This document shows positions 1 to 9,524 of a DNA stretch of 64,000 nucleotides, piece by piece. The stretch is from the NCBI RefSeq assembly GCF_000513955.1, contig NZ_AZUZ01000018.1:19554-83553 (forward strand), read 5' to 3'. The stretch comes from Pseudoxanthomonas suwonensis J47 (lineage in GTDB: Bacteria > Pseudomonadota > Gammaproteobacteria > Xanthomonadales > Xanthomonadaceae). The stretch's first letter is position 1. Every line of letters begins with the position of its first letter. The translations under genes and the position numbers were made by a program. The notes beneath the pieces are model-generated. The model was not told the origin of the DNA. It made no database searches and saw only the letters and a list, made by a program, of their open reading frames with translations.

Positions 1-9
1 CCGCATCTG

Positions 10-1650
10 TTGGCGCGGCGCTTGCTGGCATGGGCTTCGCTGCTGCTCCTGGCCTGCCTGCCCGCGTCCGTCGCGCTGGCGGAAACGCGCGCGTGGCTGG
101 ATCGCGAAAGCGCCGCGATGGGCGACGCGGTGACCCTGAACATCGAGACCGACCAGCCCGGCGTGGCGCCCGATTACCGCCCGCTGGCGGCGGCGTTCGA
201 GCTTGGCCAGCCCTATCGCAGCGACCGCAATGGACGCACGCTGTTCGGGATCGCGCTGACGCCGCGGCGCACTGGCGCGCTGGACGTGCCTGCGCTGGCG
301 GTGGGACGCGAGCGCACCGCGCCGCTGCGCCTGCAGGTGGGCGGAGCCCCCGCGCCGGCGCCGCGCGGCGATGCCTTCGTCGAGGTCGTGGTCGACGATC
401 CGGCCCCCTACGTGCAGCAGGGCGTCGGCCTGGTGGTGCGGCTGCACTACGCCACGCCGCTGCTGTCCGGCGAACTGGTCCTGGATGCCCCCGACGGCGC
501 ATCGCTGCAGCGTGTCGGCGACGACGTCCAGAGCAGCCGCGAGGTCGGCGGCCGTCGCTACCACGTGGTCGAGCGCCGCTACCTGCTGGTGCCCGAACGC
601 AGCGGCCCGCTGGTGCTGCCGCCGGCGCGCTTCCGCGGCCGCGCCGCGGCGAACTTCTTCGACGATTTCTTCGGCGGTGGCGGCGGCCGCCGCGAACTGT
701 CGGCGCAGTCGCCGCCGCAGACCCTGCAGGTGCACGCGCAACCGGCCGGCGCGCCGCAACCGTGGCTGCCGCTGCGCGAGCTGCGCCTGCGCTACCTCGC
801 GGCGCCGACCGCCGCCCGTGCCGGCGAAGCCGTGGAGATCGCGGTGGAAGCGGTGGCGCGCGGGGTGACCGCGGCGCAGTTCCCCGACCTCCCGGTGCCG
901 CGCGTCGACGGGGCACAGGTGTTCCCCGAACGCGCCGAGACCACCGAGCGATTCATCGACGGCAGCCCACAGCTGACCGTCGTGCGCCGCTACGCGGTTG
1001 TGCCGCTGGCGCCGGGCCGGCTGCGCGTGGCCGGGCCGCGCATCGACTGGTGGAACGTGCGCGAGCGGCGCGCGGAGGCGGCGATGCTCCCGGAGCTTGC
1101 GATGGAGGTGGCGCCGGGCAACCCGGAGGCCACGCCCGCAGGTGGCGGCACGGCGGCGCAGGCCCGGTCCGACGCGACGGCGGTGGATGCAATGACTACG
1201 CATCCGGTTTCCGCGGGCAACCGGCTGTGGCCCTGGCTTGCGCTGGCACTCGCCGTCCTGTGGCTGGCCACGCTGGCCTGGGCGTTGTCGATGCGACGCC
1301 GCCGTGCACACGCGGCGGGCGAAGGCGCGGTGGCCGGCGTGCTCCGTTCCAGGCCCGTGGCGCTGGACCTGCAGCGCGTGCTGGACGGCGGCAGCTTCGA
1401 CGAGGTGGTGCGCGTGCTGCAGCGCATGGCCGACCCGCCGGCGGCGGACCTCGACGCGCTGCTGGCGCGGCTGGACGATCCGCGCCAGCGCGAGGCGCTG
1501 GAGGCGATGCGGCGCGCGCTGTGGGCCGGCGACGGCGATGCCTCCGCCGCGCGCGTCGCGCTGCGCTCGGCGTTCCGCGGAGGACCCCGCTGGAAGGCGA
1601 CGGCGACGGCACCGCGCGAACCGCTGCCGCCGCTGTATCCGGAGCGGTGA
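10..1650 (+). CDS. batD: BatD-family membrane protein (may be 5' truncated)
   Basis: The protein is about 546 aa and looks like a BatD/oxygen-tolerance protein. A hydrophobic N-terminal signal peptide ends near residue 24 (VALA/ETRAW). A long periplasmic beta-rich region follows, with an Asp/Phe/Gly-rich stretch near 217-226 that is typical of the family. One membrane helix lies near residues 405-427, before a cytoplasmic tail of about 115 aa. BatD proteins usually sit at the end of batA-batB-batC-batD operons beside MoxR and von Willebrand-A proteins, and those genes would lie left of this window. The earliest visible start is TTG at 10. The frame is open to the window edge, so the true start could lie further left. 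The molecular role of BatD is not established. Confidence 0.82.
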   Translation: MARRLLAWASLLLLACLPASVALAETRAWLDRESAAMGDAVTLNIETDQPGVAPDYRPLAAAFELGQPYRSDRNGRTLFGIALTPRRTGALDVPALAVGRERTAPLRLQVGGAPAPAPRGDAFVEVVVDDPAPYVQQGVGLVVRLHYATPLLSGELVLDAPDGASLQRVGDDVQSSREVGGRRYHVVERRYLLVPERSGPLVLPPARFRGRAAANFFDDFFGGGGGRRELSAQSPPQTLQVHAQPAGAPQPWLPLRELRLRYLAAPTAARAGEAVEIAVEAVARGVTAAQFPDLPVPRVDGAQVFPERAETTERFIDGSPQLTVVRRYAVVPLAPGRLRVAGPRIDWWNVRERRAEAAMLPELAMEVAPGNPEATPAGGGTAAQARSDATAVDAMTTHPVSAGNRLWPWLALALAVLWLATLAWALSMRRRRAHAAGEGAVAGVLRSRPVALDLQRVLDGGSFDEVVRVLQRMADPPAADLDALLARLDDPRQREALEAMRRALWAGDGDASAARVALRSAFRGGPRWKATATAPREPLPPLYPER

Positions 1651-1707
1651 AGCCCGGCAGGGCGGTTTGCTAGGATCGGGGTTTCGTTTCTCGGGGGGGG
1701 ACGCTGA

Positions 1708-3018
1708 ATGTCCGACACGCCGCGCAAGAGCTGGCCGATGCCGTGGAAAATGGGACTGGGCTTCGGCCTGGGCCTGGTGCTCGGCCTGCTGGTGCACGTA
1801 GCCGTCGGTGCCGATGCCGGCTGGGTACAGGCGTTCACGAACTACGTGACCACGCCGGCCTCGCGGCTGTTCCTCAACCTGATCTTCATGCTGATCGTGC
1901 CGCTGCTGTTCTCGGCACTGGTCATGGGCATCGCCGACATGGGCGACATCCGCGCGCTGGGGCGGATCGGCTGGAAGACGCTGGCCTACACCATCCTGCT
2001 GTCCGGCGTGGCGGTGCTGCTCGGCCTGGTCCTGGTGAACCTGCTCGAGCCCGGCGCGGGCGTGGACCCGGCCCTGGCGCAGCAGCTGCTGGCGCAGAAC
2101 GCCGAGCGCAGCCGCGAGATCGTGGCCAGCATCGACAGCCAGCCGCGTGGCATGGACATGCTGCTGTCGATCGTGCCCAGCAACGTGATCCAGGCCGCCT
2201 CCGACAACGGCTCGATCCTGGCGCTGATGTTCTTCGCGGTGATGTTCGGCGTGGGCATGGTGCTCACCGACGACGAGAAGGTCGCCGGCCTGCGGCGGGG
2301 CATCGAGGGCGTGTTCGAGGTCTCGATGACCCTGATCGGCCTGGTCATCCGTCTGGCGCCGTACGCGGTGTTCTGCTTCATGTTCAACCTGGCGGCGATC
2401 TTCGGCTTCGAGCTGCTGGTGCGGCTGGGCGCCTACGTCGGCGTGGTGGTGGTGGCGCTGGCCATCCACATGTTCGTCACCTACGGCATCGCGGTGCGGC
2501 TGGCCGGGCGTTCGCCCCTGGGCTTCTTCCGCGACATCCAGGAAGCGGCGGTGATGGCCTTCTCCACCGCCTCGAGCAACGCCACCCTGCCGACCGCGCT
2601 GCGCGTGGCCGACCAGATGGGCCTGCCGCACAAGGTCTCGCGCTTCGTGTTGACCGTTGGCGCCACCGCCAACCAGAACGGCACCGCGCTGTTCGAGGGC
2701 GTGACCGTGATCTTCCTGGCGCAGTTCTTCGGAGTCGACCTGAGCATGGGCCAGCAGTTCATGGTGATGCTGGTGTGCATCCTCGGCGGCATCGGCACCG
2801 CCGGCGTGCCCTCCGGTTCGCTGCCGGTGGTGGCGCTGATCTGCGCGATGGCCGGGGTCGACCCGATCGGCATCGGCCTGATCCTGGGCGTGAACCACTT
2901 CCTCGACATGTGCCGCACCACCCTCAACGTCAGCGGCGACCTGACCCTGGCGACCCTGGTGTCGCGCGGCGAGCGGGACGATCCGGCGCCGGCGGAGCGC
3001 CCGCACAGCGTAGGCTGA
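1708..3018 (+). CDS. Dicarboxylate/amino acid:cation symporter (DAACS family)
   Basis: This 436-aa multi-helix inner-membrane protein belongs to the glutamate/aspartate/C4-dicarboxylate symporter family (GltP/DctA/SstT-like). The diagnostic parts of the family are present: a serine-rich re-entrant loop ([10 protein letters not shown], about residue 287), NQNGTAL near 322, a glycine/proline-rich second loop (GTAGVPSGS), and the substrate-binding last helix with [11 protein letters not shown] near 402. It should use a Na+ or H+ gradient to import an acidic amino acid or dicarboxylate. The exact substrate cannot be read from sequence. A -10-like TAGGAT lies at 1671-1676. It is transcribed alone between batD and transketolase. 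Confidence 0.9.
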   Translation: MSDTPRKSWPMPWKMGLGFGLGLVLGLLVHVAVGADAGWVQAFTNYVTTPASRLFLNLIFMLIVPLLFSALVMGIADMGDIRALGRIGWKTLAYTILLSGVAVLLGLVLVNLLEPGAGVDPALAQQLLAQNAERSREIVASIDSQPRGMDMLLSIVPSNVIQAASDNGSILALMFFAVMFGVGMVLTDDEKVAGLRRGIEGVFEVSMTLIGLVIRLAPYAVFCFMFNLAAIFGFELLVRLGAYVGVVVVALAIHMFVTYGIAVRLAGRSPLGFFRDIQEAAVMAFSTASSNATLPTALRVADQMGLPHKVSRFVLTVGATANQNGTALFEGVTVIFLAQFFGVDLSMGQQFMVMLVCILGGIGTAGVPSGSLPVVALICAMAGVDPIGIGLILGVNHFLDMCRTTLNVSGDLTLATLVSRGERDDPAPAERPHSVG

Positions 3019-3181
3019 GGTGCGCGGGCCGGCGCTGGCCCGCGAATGGTTTCGTCGCCAACCTTGCCTGGAGGGCCGCGGGACGGCGTTTTTCGCTGCA
3101 GTGCAGGACAGGCGTGGACAAGGATGGGACAATAGGCTGCCCGCAGCGCCGCGGGTGCCTCCGACCCTTCCAGCCCCCGAC

Positions 3182-5179
3182 ATGACGACGCCGACCCGCC
3201 GACAGCTCGCCAACGCCATCCGTTTCCTCGCCGCCGACGCGGTGGAGGCCGCCAAGTCCGGCCATCCGGGCATGCCCATGGGCATGGCCGACATCGCCGA
3301 AGTGCTGTGGAACGACTACCTGCGGCACAACCCGGCCGATCCGCACTGGGCCGACCGCGACCGCTTCGTGCTGTCCAACGGCCACGGCTCGATGCTGCAC
3401 TACGCGCTGCTGCACCTGAGCGGCTACGACCTGCCGCTGGACGAACTCAAGCGCTTCCGCCAGCTGCACAGCAGGACCGCCGGCCATCCCGAACGCCACG
3501 AGACCCCCGGCGTCGAGACCACCACCGGTCCGTTGGGCCAGGGCTTCGCCAACGCGGTGGGCTTCGCCCTCGCCGAGAAGCTGCTGGCGCAGCGCTACAA
3601 CAAGCCCGGGCTGGACCTGGTCGACCACCGCACCTGGGTGTTCATGGGCGACGGCTGCATGATGGAAGGCGTCTCCCACGAGGCTGCCTCGCTGGCCGGC
3701 ACCTGGGGCCTGGGCAAGCTGACCGCGTTCTGGGACGACAACGGCATCTCCATCGACGGCGAAGTCCACGACTGGTTCACCGACGACACCCCGGCGCGCT
3801 TCGAGGCCTACGGCTGGCACGTGGTGCGCGGCGTCGACGGCCACGACCCGGCGGCGATCAAGGCGGCGATCGAGGCCGCGATCGCGGAGACCGGCAAGCC
3901 CAGCCTGATCTGCTGCAAGACCGTGATCGGCTTCGGCGCCCCGCACAAGGCCGGCAAGGAAGAGTCGCACGGCGCGCCGCTGGGCAAGGACGAGATCGAA
4001 GGCGCGCGCAAGGCGCTGGACTGGCCGTACGCGCCGTTCGAGGTGCCGGAAGAGATCTACGCCGGCTGGCGCCGCGGCGACGGCGCGCAGCGCCAGGCGC
4101 AGTGGCAGGCGCTGTTCGAGCGCTACGCCGCGCAGTACCCGGAAGCGGCCGCCGAGTTCGCCCGGCGCATGCAGGGCAAGCTGCCGGAGGACTTCGCCGC
4201 CCAGGCCGACGGCTACATCGCCGCGGTGCAGGCCGAAGGCCCGACCATCGCCTCGCGCAAGGCGTCGCAGAACGCGATCGGCGCCTTCGCCCCGCTGCTG
4301 CCGGAACTGGTCGGCGGCTCGGCCGACCTGGCCCCGTCCAACCTGACCCAGTGGAAGGCCAGCAAGTCGGTGACCGAGGTCGATCCGAACGCCAACTACG
4401 TGCACTACGGCGTGCGCGAATTCGGCATGAGCGCGATCGCCAACGGCATCGCCCTGCACGGCGGTTTCCTGCCGTTCGACGCCACCTTCCTGGTGTTCAG
4501 CGACTACGCGCGCAACGCGCTGCGCATGAGCGCCCTGATCCCGGCGCACGTGATCCACGTTTACACCCATGACTCGATCGGCCTGGGCGAGGACGGCCCG
4601 ACCCACCAGCCGGTCGAGCACCTGGCCTCGCTGCGCTACATCCCCAACAACGACGTGTGGCGTCCGTGCGACGCGGTCGAGTCGGCGGCGGCGTGGAAGG
4701 CCGCGATCCTGCGCCAGGACGGCCCGAGCGTGCTGGTCTTCAGCCGCCAGAACCTGCCGCACCAGCCGCGCGACGAAGCCCAGGTGAAGCTGATCGAGCG
4801 TGGCGGCTACGTGCTGGCCGACGCCGAGGGCGGCAATCCGGACGTGATCCTGATCGGCACCGGTTCGGAAGTGGGCCTGGCGGTGGAAGCGAAGAAGGCG
4901 CTGGACGCGGCAGGCCTGAAGACTCGCGTGGTGTCGATGCCGTCGGCCGAGGTGTTCGACCGCCAGGACGCGGCCTACCGCGAGTCGGTGCTGCCGAAGG
5001 CCGTGCGCAGGCGCGTGGCGGTCGAGGCCGGCGTGACCGCTTACTGGCGCAAGTACGTGGGCCTGGACGGCGCGGTGGTGGGCCTGGACCGCTTCGGCGC
5101 GTCCGCCCCGGCCGGCGAGCTGTTCAAGTACTTCGGCATCACCGCCGAGGCCGTGGTCGAGGCGGCCAGGTCGCTCTGA
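3182..5179 (+). CDS. tkt: Transketolase
   Basis: This 665-aa protein matches full-length bacterial transketolase, the thiamine-diphosphate enzyme that moves two-carbon ketol units in the pentose phosphate pathway. The thiamine/phosphate motifs are in order: SGHPGMPMG near 25, GHGSMLHY near 66, the GDGCMMEG diphosphate/Mg motif near 156, [10 protein letters not shown] near 413 and [11 protein letters not shown] near 465. The frame stays open 54 codons upstream, but homology begins at the ATG at 3182 ([20 protein letters not shown]), so I chose that start. A strong Rho-independent terminator follows 25 bases after the stop. Confidence 0.97.
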   Translation: MTTPTRRQLANAIRFLAADAVEAAKSGHPGMPMGMADIAEVLWNDYLRHNPADPHWADRDRFVLSNGHGSMLHYALLHLSGYDLPLDELKRFRQLHSRTAGHPERHETPGVETTTGPLGQGFANAVGFALAEKLLAQRYNKPGLDLVDHRTWVFMGDGCMMEGVSHEAASLAGTWGLGKLTAFWDDNGISIDGEVHDWFTDDTPARFEAYGWHVVRGVDGHDPAAIKAAIEAAIAETGKPSLICCKTVIGFGAPHKAGKEESHGAPLGKDEIEGARKALDWPYAPFEVPEEIYAGWRRGDGAQRQAQWQALFERYAAQYPEAAAEFARRMQGKLPEDFAAQADGYIAAVQAEGPTIASRKASQNAIGAFAPLLPELVGGSADLAPSNLTQWKASKSVTEVDPNANYVHYGVREFGMSAIANGIALHGGFLPFDATFLVFSDYARNALRMSALIPAHVIHVYTHDSIGLGEDGPTHQPVEHLASLRYIPNNDVWRPCDAVESAAAWKAAILRQDGPSVLVFSRQNLPHQPRDEAQVKLIERGGYVLADAEGGNPDVILIGTGSEVGLAVEAKKALDAAGLKTRVVSMPSAEVFDRQDAAYRESVLPKAVRRRVAVEAGVTAYWRKYVGLDGAVVGLDRFGASAPAGELFKYFGITAEAVVEAARSL

Positions 5180-5203
5180 CACGACCGCCATGGCTGCAAC
5201 AGG

Positions 5204-5235
5204 AAAGGGGACGCGCAGGCGTCCCCTTTCTTTAT
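5204..5235 (+). terminator. Rho-independent terminator after tkt
   Basis: An 11-bp perfect stem (AAAGGGGACGC paired with GCGTCCCCTTT) closes a GCAG loop and is followed by CTTTAT. The A/T ends of the stem make it usable in both directions. It separates tkt from the convergent M23 peptidase gene. Confidence 0.9.
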
Positions 5236-5254
5236 GCGCCTTCGCGCGCAGCGC

Positions 5255-5926
5255 TCAGGGCAGGGGCGTCTCGCCGCGCAGCACCGGATACGGATTCACC
5301 GCCGTGCCCTCCCACCAGCGCCGTTCCGGGCCGAGCACGAAGATGGCGAAATGCAGGTGCGGCGCATCGGGCGAGGCGTTGCCCGTGGATCCGACGTAGC
5401 CGATCACCTGGCCGCGGCGGATCGCCTGGCCTTCGACGATGCCGTCGGCATAGCGCTGCAGGTGCGCGTAGTAGTACGCCAGGCGCCCGCTTGGCTCGAA
5501 CTGGTACAGGGTCAGTCCGCCCTGTTTGCTGTCGAACAGCTTCTCGACCGTGCCATCGGCCACCGCCAGCACCGGCGTGCCGGCCGGGGCCATGATGTCG
5601 ATCGCGTCATGCCGGCGACCGGCGTTGCGCGCATCGGCGAAGGTGTCCTGCAGCGCGGCCGCGTCGATGCCCTGCACGGGTACCAGCAGCGGCGGGGACG
5701 AAGGTCGCGTCACGGGCCGCGGCGAAAGCGTCACCGGCGGCGTGGCCGGTTGCGGCGGGTAGGTGGGCATGGGCGACGGCGCGCTGGCGACGTCCGCCAT
5801 CGGTGCAGGGGCCCGGGTCGGATTGACCTCGACCAGCGTGCCGCTGGCGCCATCCAGGCGCACCAGTACGAACAGGACCAGTGCCACCAGCAAGGCTCCG
5901 GCCAGCAGTGCGAGCATCGTTCTCAT
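5255..5926 (-). CDS. M23-family (LytM-type) metallopeptidase
   Basis: This 223-aa envelope protein has an N-terminal membrane anchor or signal (residues 4-23), a Pro/Ala-rich linker to about residue 82, and a C-terminal LytM/peptidase M23 domain. The zinc and catalytic residues are present: HxxxD at H106/D110, an AHL His at 155, and HLH at 190-192. Active M23 enzymes cut peptide cross-links in peptidoglycan. With all ligands present, this one is probably active rather than a degenerate LytM regulator. It lies 28 bases upstream of the L,D-transpeptidase stop side in the same orientation, so the two peptidoglycan genes probably form one transcript with the transpeptidase first. Confidence 0.9.
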   Translation of the reverse strand: MRTMLALLAGALLVALVLFVLVRLDGASGTLVEVNPTRAPAPMADVASAPSPMPTYPPQPATPPVTLSPRPVTRPSSPPLLVPVQGIDAAALQDTFADARNAGRRHDAIDIMAPAGTPVLAVADGTVEKLFDSKQGGLTLYQFEPSGRLAYYYAHLQRYADGIVEGQAIRRGQVIGYVGSTGNASPDAPHLHFAIFVLGPERRWWEGTAVNPYPVLRGETPLP

Positions 5927-5954
5927 CGGCGGTCTCCGTGGTGGAGGTCCCGGT

Positions 5955-6920
5955 TCATTCCTGCAGCGTCACCGGCACGCTGGCATCGACCAGCGCCGCC
6001 AGCGCCTTCGCATCCCAGTTGGTCAGGCGGATGCAGCCATGCGACTGCTGCTTGCCTACCGTAGCGGGTTCCGGCGTGCCGTGGATGCCGTAGTGCGGCT
6101 TGGACAGGTCGATCCACACCGTGCCCACCGGGTTGTTCGGCCCGGGCGCGAGCTTCGCCTTGCTGTGCGAAGGGTCTGCGTCCCAGAACAGGTCCGGGTT
6201 GTAGTGGAAGGTCGGGTCCTCGACCACGGCGACGATCTTCCAGTCGCCGATCGGCAGCGGGTCGTGCTCGCTGCCGGTGGACGCGGGAAACTGTGCAAGC
6301 GTGCGGTCGCCGGCATCCACCACGCGCAGCACCGATTCGCTGCGGTCGACGACGACGCGCGCGGGTTTGCCTGGCAGTCCGGCCTGCGTGGCGACGGCCG
6401 GGACCTTGATCGTCTCGCCCGCGCGCGCCGTCCCGAGCCCGGGGTTGAGGCGGCGCAGCAGCGCCGGACTGGCGTGGAAGCGCTCGCCGAGCGCCTCGGC
6501 CAGCGAGGTGTAGCCGAGGGCGTCGAGCTTCGCCTTGTCCATCGCGTCCTCGGGAAGCTCGGCATAAGGCCCGTCGATGTCCGCCGCGGTGAGCGTGTAG
6601 TCGGCCAGTACCGGGGATGCGTCGCGCTCGAGCGTTTCCCACGTCGCCTCGTCCGGGTCGCCGGTGACCGCCAGTCCATGCGCCTCCTGGTAGCCACGCA
6701 ATGCACGCGCCTGGTTGGAACCGGCCAGGCCATCGATCTCGCCGGGTGAGAAGCGGGCGCGGTCCAGCAGCACCTGCAGGCGCAGCAGGGCGGCGTCGCC
6801 TTCGCGGTTGGCGCGGTCTTCGGTGGCGGCGGCCAGCGTCGGGGCATCTTCCGCGAGTGCGACCGCGGGCGAGGCGAGCAACACGGCGAGGGCAAGGCAG
6901 CAGAGGCGCGAGCGGGGCAT
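5955..6920 (-). CDS. L,D-transpeptidase (YkuD domain) with peptidoglycan-binding region
   Basis: This 321-aa secreted or periplasmic protein has a signal peptide (about 1-23, ending VALA), then a helical peptidoglycan-binding-like segment around 45-90 (LARFSPGEIDGLAGSNQARAL-type). A LysM-like stretch ending ARAGETIKVPA comes next, and the YkuD catalytic domain fills the C-terminal half. The signature SHGCIRLTNWD, with the nucleophilic Cys near 296, is intact. YkuD enzymes make 3-3 peptidoglycan cross-links or attach proteins to peptidoglycan. The gene is followed at once by the M23 peptidase gene, which suggests linked wall remodelling. Confidence 0.93.
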   Translation of the reverse strand: MPRSRLCCLALAVLLASPAVALAEDAPTLAAATEDRANREGDAALLRLQVLLDRARFSPGEIDGLAGSNQARALRGYQEAHGLAVTGDPDEATWETLERDASPVLADYTLTAADIDGPYAELPEDAMDKAKLDALGYTSLAEALGERFHASPALLRRLNPGLGTARAGETIKVPAVATQAGLPGKPARVVVDRSESVLRVVDAGDRTLAQFPASTGSEHDPLPIGDWKIVAVVEDPTFHYNPDLFWDADPSHSKAKLAPGPNNPVGTVWIDLSKPHYGIHGTPEPATVGKQQSHGCIRLTNWDAKALAALVDASVPVTLQE

Positions 6921-7042
6921 GGCAGGTCCGTTCCCTGGGGTTGCCCATCAAGCTGCGGATGCGCGTGCGCGCGGCCCGTGAAGGCGTGCCGGCGTCGTTC
7001 AGCCAGGTGGGAGCCGCGTCGTGGCGGCGGGAGCCTGCCGGC

Positions 7043-7351
7043 TCAGAGGTCGTGCTTGCTGCCGCCGCGGCAGCGCGGCGAGTCCGGCACCGCGGCGCCG
7101 TCGTCCCATTCGGCCGGGGTGTAGGTGTGCAGGGCGAGGCCGTGGATCTGCCGCATCAGGTCGCCCATCGCCGCGTACACCGCCTGGTGGCGCTGGATCG
7201 CGCGCTTGCCCTCGAAGGCGAGGCTGACGATGACCGCCTTGTAGTGGGTCTCCAGCCCACGGCTGTGCATGTGGCTCTCGTCCAGCACTTCCAGGTGCCG
7301 TGGCTGCAGCGCGGCAAGGGCTTGGCGGATCTGGTCGACTTTGCGGGTCAC
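7043..7351 (-). CDS. bolA: BolA-family protein
   Basis: This 102-aa protein matches BolA/YrbA-type proteins. Its core runs from LAALQPRHLEVLDESHMHS through THYKAVIVSLAFEGKRAIQRHQAVYAAMGDLMRQIHGLALHTYTPAEW; the conserved His of the FEGK...RHQ region and the HALxxxTYTP-type C-terminus are visible. BolA proteins bind monothiol glutaredoxins and [2Fe-2S] clusters, and some act as regulators. The start is GTG at 7351. The final residues (SPRCRGGSKHDL) extend beyond the usual end of the family. The gene stands alone between the L,D-transpeptidase and the divergent blaI-like gene. Confidence 0.9.
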   Translation of the reverse strand: MTRKVDQIRQALAALQPRHLEVLDESHMHSRGLETHYKAVIVSLAFEGKRAIQRHQAVYAAMGDLMRQIHGLALHTYTPAEWDDGAAVPDSPRCRGGSKHDL

Positions 7352-7448
7352 CGGGGTACTCGTGGCGTCAGTTCATGACCCGACATGGTGGCACAGCCGC
7401 CCAGGATCAATCCCGCGCCTCGCTTTCCGCACCGGCCCGAGGGGGGTG

Positions 7449-7477
7449 TTGACACGGCACTGGTTTACATCTGTAAT
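7449..7477 (+). promoter_or_regulatory. Strong sigma-70 promoter of the blaI-like gene
   Basis: A perfect -35 TTGACA (7449-7454) and a 5/6 -10 TGTAAT (7472-7477) are separated by exactly 17 bases. This is the best promoter match in the window. The first BlaI-type operator overlaps the -10, which predicts steric repression. Confidence 0.85.
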
Positions 7478-7500
7478 CAGTTCCGTTTACGGGTGTAAAC
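7463..7500 (+). promoter_or_regulatory. Two BlaI/MecI-type operators
   Basis: Operator 1 is TTAC-N4-GTAA at 7465-7476 on top of the -10. Operator 2 is a perfect 16-bp palindrome GTTTAC-GGGT-GTAAAC at 7485-7500, directly before the Shine-Dalgarno GGAGG (7501-7505). Their centres are 22 bp apart, about two helical turns. BlaI/MecI repressors bind TACA/TGTA-type dyads as dimers, so autoregulation by the adjacent repressor is the natural reading. Confidence 0.82.
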
Positions 7501-7510
7501 GGAGGCTGCG

Positions 7511-7903
7511 ATGGACACTGTTCCGATCAGCGACGCCGAGGCCGTGGTCATGGAGGCGCTGTGGCGCTCCAGCCCGCGCTCGGCCGAAGAGGTGGTCGCG
7601 GCGCTGGCCGGCGATACCGGATGGGCGGAGGGCACGATCAAGACCCTGCTCAACCGCCTGCTCAACAAGGGCGCGATCAGCGCGGCGCGCGACGGACGCC
7701 GCTACCTGTATTCGCCCGTCCTGCAGCGCGAAGCCTGGGTGCAGCAGCAGAGCGAAGGCCTGCTGGCGCGCCTCTTCGGCGGGCGCGTGGCGCCGCTGGT
7801 GGCGCACTTCAGCGAACGCGGGAAGCTGTCGCCGGCCGACATCGCCGAGCTGAAGCGGCTGGTTTCCGAACTCGACCAAGGGGAGGGCGACGATGAACGC
7901 TGA
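7511..7903 (+). CDS. BlaI/MecI/CopY-family transcriptional repressor
   Basis: This 130-aa protein has the BlaI/MecI winged-helix domain over residues 5-75 (ISDAEAVVMEALWRSSP, then WAEGTIKTLLNRLLNKGAI as recognition region and DGRRYLYSPV as wing). A C-terminal dimerisation helix follows, with LLARLFGGRVAPLVAHFSER and LSPADIAELKRLVSEL. In beta-lactamase systems the repressor is inactivated by proteolysis triggered by BlaR1. The ATG at 7511 has a GGAGG five bases upstream. The 3' end overlaps the M56 peptidase gene by 11 bp, so the two are translationally coupled. No beta-lactamase gene is nearby, so the regulon is unknown. Confidence 0.93.
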   Translation: MDTVPISDAEAVVMEALWRSSPRSAEEVVAALAGDTGWAEGTIKTLLNRLLNKGAISAARDGRRYLYSPVLQREAWVQQQSEGLLARLFGGRVAPLVAHFSERGKLSPADIAELKRLVSELDQGEGDDER

Positions 7904-9494
7904 AGCGGGCGCATTGCTGTTCGAAACGACCCTGGCCTCCAGCGCCGCGGTGCTGCTGGTGCTCCTGCTGCGCCGGCCGGTGCGGACCATGCTCGGCGCC
8001 AGCGCGGCCTATGCGCTGTGGCTGTGCGTGCCGGTGGCGCTGCTGGCGGTGCTGCTGCCGCGCAGCGAGGAGCTTCCGCTGGCGCTGCCGGTGGCCTGGC
8101 AGATGGCGCCGGCGGTGGCGGTGACCCCGGCCGGCGGGATGCAGGCGGGCTGGAACTGGCGCGAACTGCTGCCGTCGCTGTGGGTGGCCGGGGTGCTGGC
8201 GTCCATAGCCCTGGCCGGCTGGCAGCAGCATCGCTTCCGCCGCAGCCTGGGCCAGCTTCGCAGACGCGACGACGGGCTGTACCAGGCCGACGCCACGGCG
8301 GGCCTGCCGGCGGTTACCGGCGTGCTGCGGCCGCGGATATTGCTGCCGGCCGATTTCGAGCAGCGCTACAGCGAACCGGAGCGCGCGCTGGTGATCGCGC
8401 ACGAGCGCTCGCACATCCGCCGCGGCGACCTGGTCGCCAACGCCCTGGCCGCGCTGCTCGGCTGCCTGTTCTGGTTCAACCCGCTGCTGTGGCTGGCCCT
8501 TCGCCGCTTCCGCCTGGACCAGGAACTGGCCTGCGACGAGCGGGTGATCGCGCGCCATCCGCGTGCACGCCGCCATTACGGCGAGGCCCTGCTCAAGACC
8601 CAGTTCGATCCTTCGCCCCTGCCGCTGGGTTGCCACTGGCAGGCCCGCCATCCGATCCGGGAGCGCATCGACATGCTCAAGCGACCGACCCCCACTGCAG
8701 TGCACTGGACCTTCGCCACGCTGTTCGCCGCCGCGCTCAGCACCGGCACCGGCTACGTGGCCTGGGCGGCGCAGCCGGCCGCCGCGCCCGCCGTGGCCGC
8801 GTCAACCTCCGCCGAAACGCTCTACCTGGTGGCCCGCCAGATCCATTACGGGGGCATCGCCGGCGACGGCGTGCTCAGCCAGTGGGTGAGGCCCGGCGAG
8901 CCGGCGGCGTCGACGGTCGGCGACGGCGTGCAGCGCTGGAAGAGCACGCTCACCGTCGCCCCGGGTAAGCAGGAGGGCACCGCGGTGGTGAGGATGCGGA
9001 TCGAGCGCGGCGAACCCGGCGAGGTGGTGGCCGAGCCGGTGCTGGTCGTCCGCCATGGCGAACCGGCGGTGATCGAACAGGGCGCGGGCGACGGGCTGCT
9101 GTACCGCTCGCAGTTGCTGGTGCTGCCGCTGGAGGGCTCGCGCGAGGCGACCGAAGCGCGCCTGCGCGAGCTGCTCGCCAGCACCGCCACCGTGGTCGCG
9201 GCAGCCGAGTCGCCGCACTGGCCGCCGCCGAGCTACCCGGCGGAGGCGGCGCGCCAACGGATCGGCGGCAAGCTCATGCTGCTGGTGAGCGTCGCTGCCG
9301 ACGGCAGCGTCGCCGACGTGCAGGTCGAGGAGGCGACGCCGCCGGGCGTGTTCGAGGCGGTCGCGGTGGAAGCGGCGCGGCAATGGAAATTCAGGCCGGA
9401 GATGAAGGACGGCAGGCCGGTCGCCGGGCAGGTGCGCGTGCCGATCAGTTTCGAACCGGATCCGCCGGGGGGGCAGGATGCGAATGGCAGCTGA
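7893..9494 (+). CDS. BlaR1-like M56 metallopeptidase fused to a C-terminal TonB domain
   Basis: This 533-aa membrane protein starts with several hydrophobic helices (roughly 10-30, 35-55, 85-108) flanking a cytoplasmic gluzincin domain. The zinc motif HERSH is at about 170-174, with the expected downstream acidic residue in DQELACDERVIARHPRARRHYGEALL. A further helix lies near 271-292. The periplasmic part ends in a TonB C-terminal-type domain from about 446 (PSYPAEAARQRIGGKLML ... ARQWKFRP). In BlaR1 the equivalent position holds a penicillin-binding sensor. Here a TonB-like domain takes that place, which is a recurrent but poorly understood architecture. It is co-transcribed with the overlapping blaI-like repressor gene and is probably its signal-responsive antirepressor. 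Confidence 0.88.
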   Translation: MNAEAGALLFETTLASSAAVLLVLLLRRPVRTMLGASAAYALWLCVPVALLAVLLPRSEELPLALPVAWQMAPAVAVTPAGGMQAGWNWRELLPSLWVAGVLASIALAGWQQHRFRRSLGQLRRRDDGLYQADATAGLPAVTGVLRPRILLPADFEQRYSEPERALVIAHERSHIRRGDLVANALAALLGCLFWFNPLLWLALRRFRLDQELACDERVIARHPRARRHYGEALLKTQFDPSPLPLGCHWQARHPIRERIDMLKRPTPTAVHWTFATLFAAALSTGTGYVAWAAQPAAAPAVAASTSAETLYLVARQIHYGGIAGDGVLSQWVRPGEPAASTVGDGVQRWKSTLTVAPGKQEGTAVVRMRIERGEPGEVVAEPVLVVRHGEPAVIEQGAGDGLLYRSQLLVLPLEGSREATEARLRELLASTATVVAAAESPHWPPPSYPAEAARQRIGGKLMLLVSVAADGSVADVQVEEATPPGVFEAVAVEAARQWKFRPEMKDGRPVAGQVRVPISFEPDPPGGQDANGS

Positions 9495-9524
9495 TGGCGG
9501 CGTGCGGATGCCGGTCCGCGCTGA

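Noticed and set aside
2930..5191. Open frame of 753 codons antisense to transketolase
   Set aside because: It mirrors a well-conserved gene, has Arg/Gly/His/Val-rich composition typical of antisense frames in G+C-rich DNA, and shows no domain.
6960..7042. GGTGGGAGC and GGCGGGAGCC blocks as a repeat element
   Set aside because: Too short and too close to background G+C composition to separate from chance.
7511..9494. Reading the blaI/M56 pair as a beta-lactam resistance system
   Set aside because: No beta-lactamase or penicillin-binding protein gene is adjacent, and the sensor domain is TonB-like and not a penicillin-binding domain.
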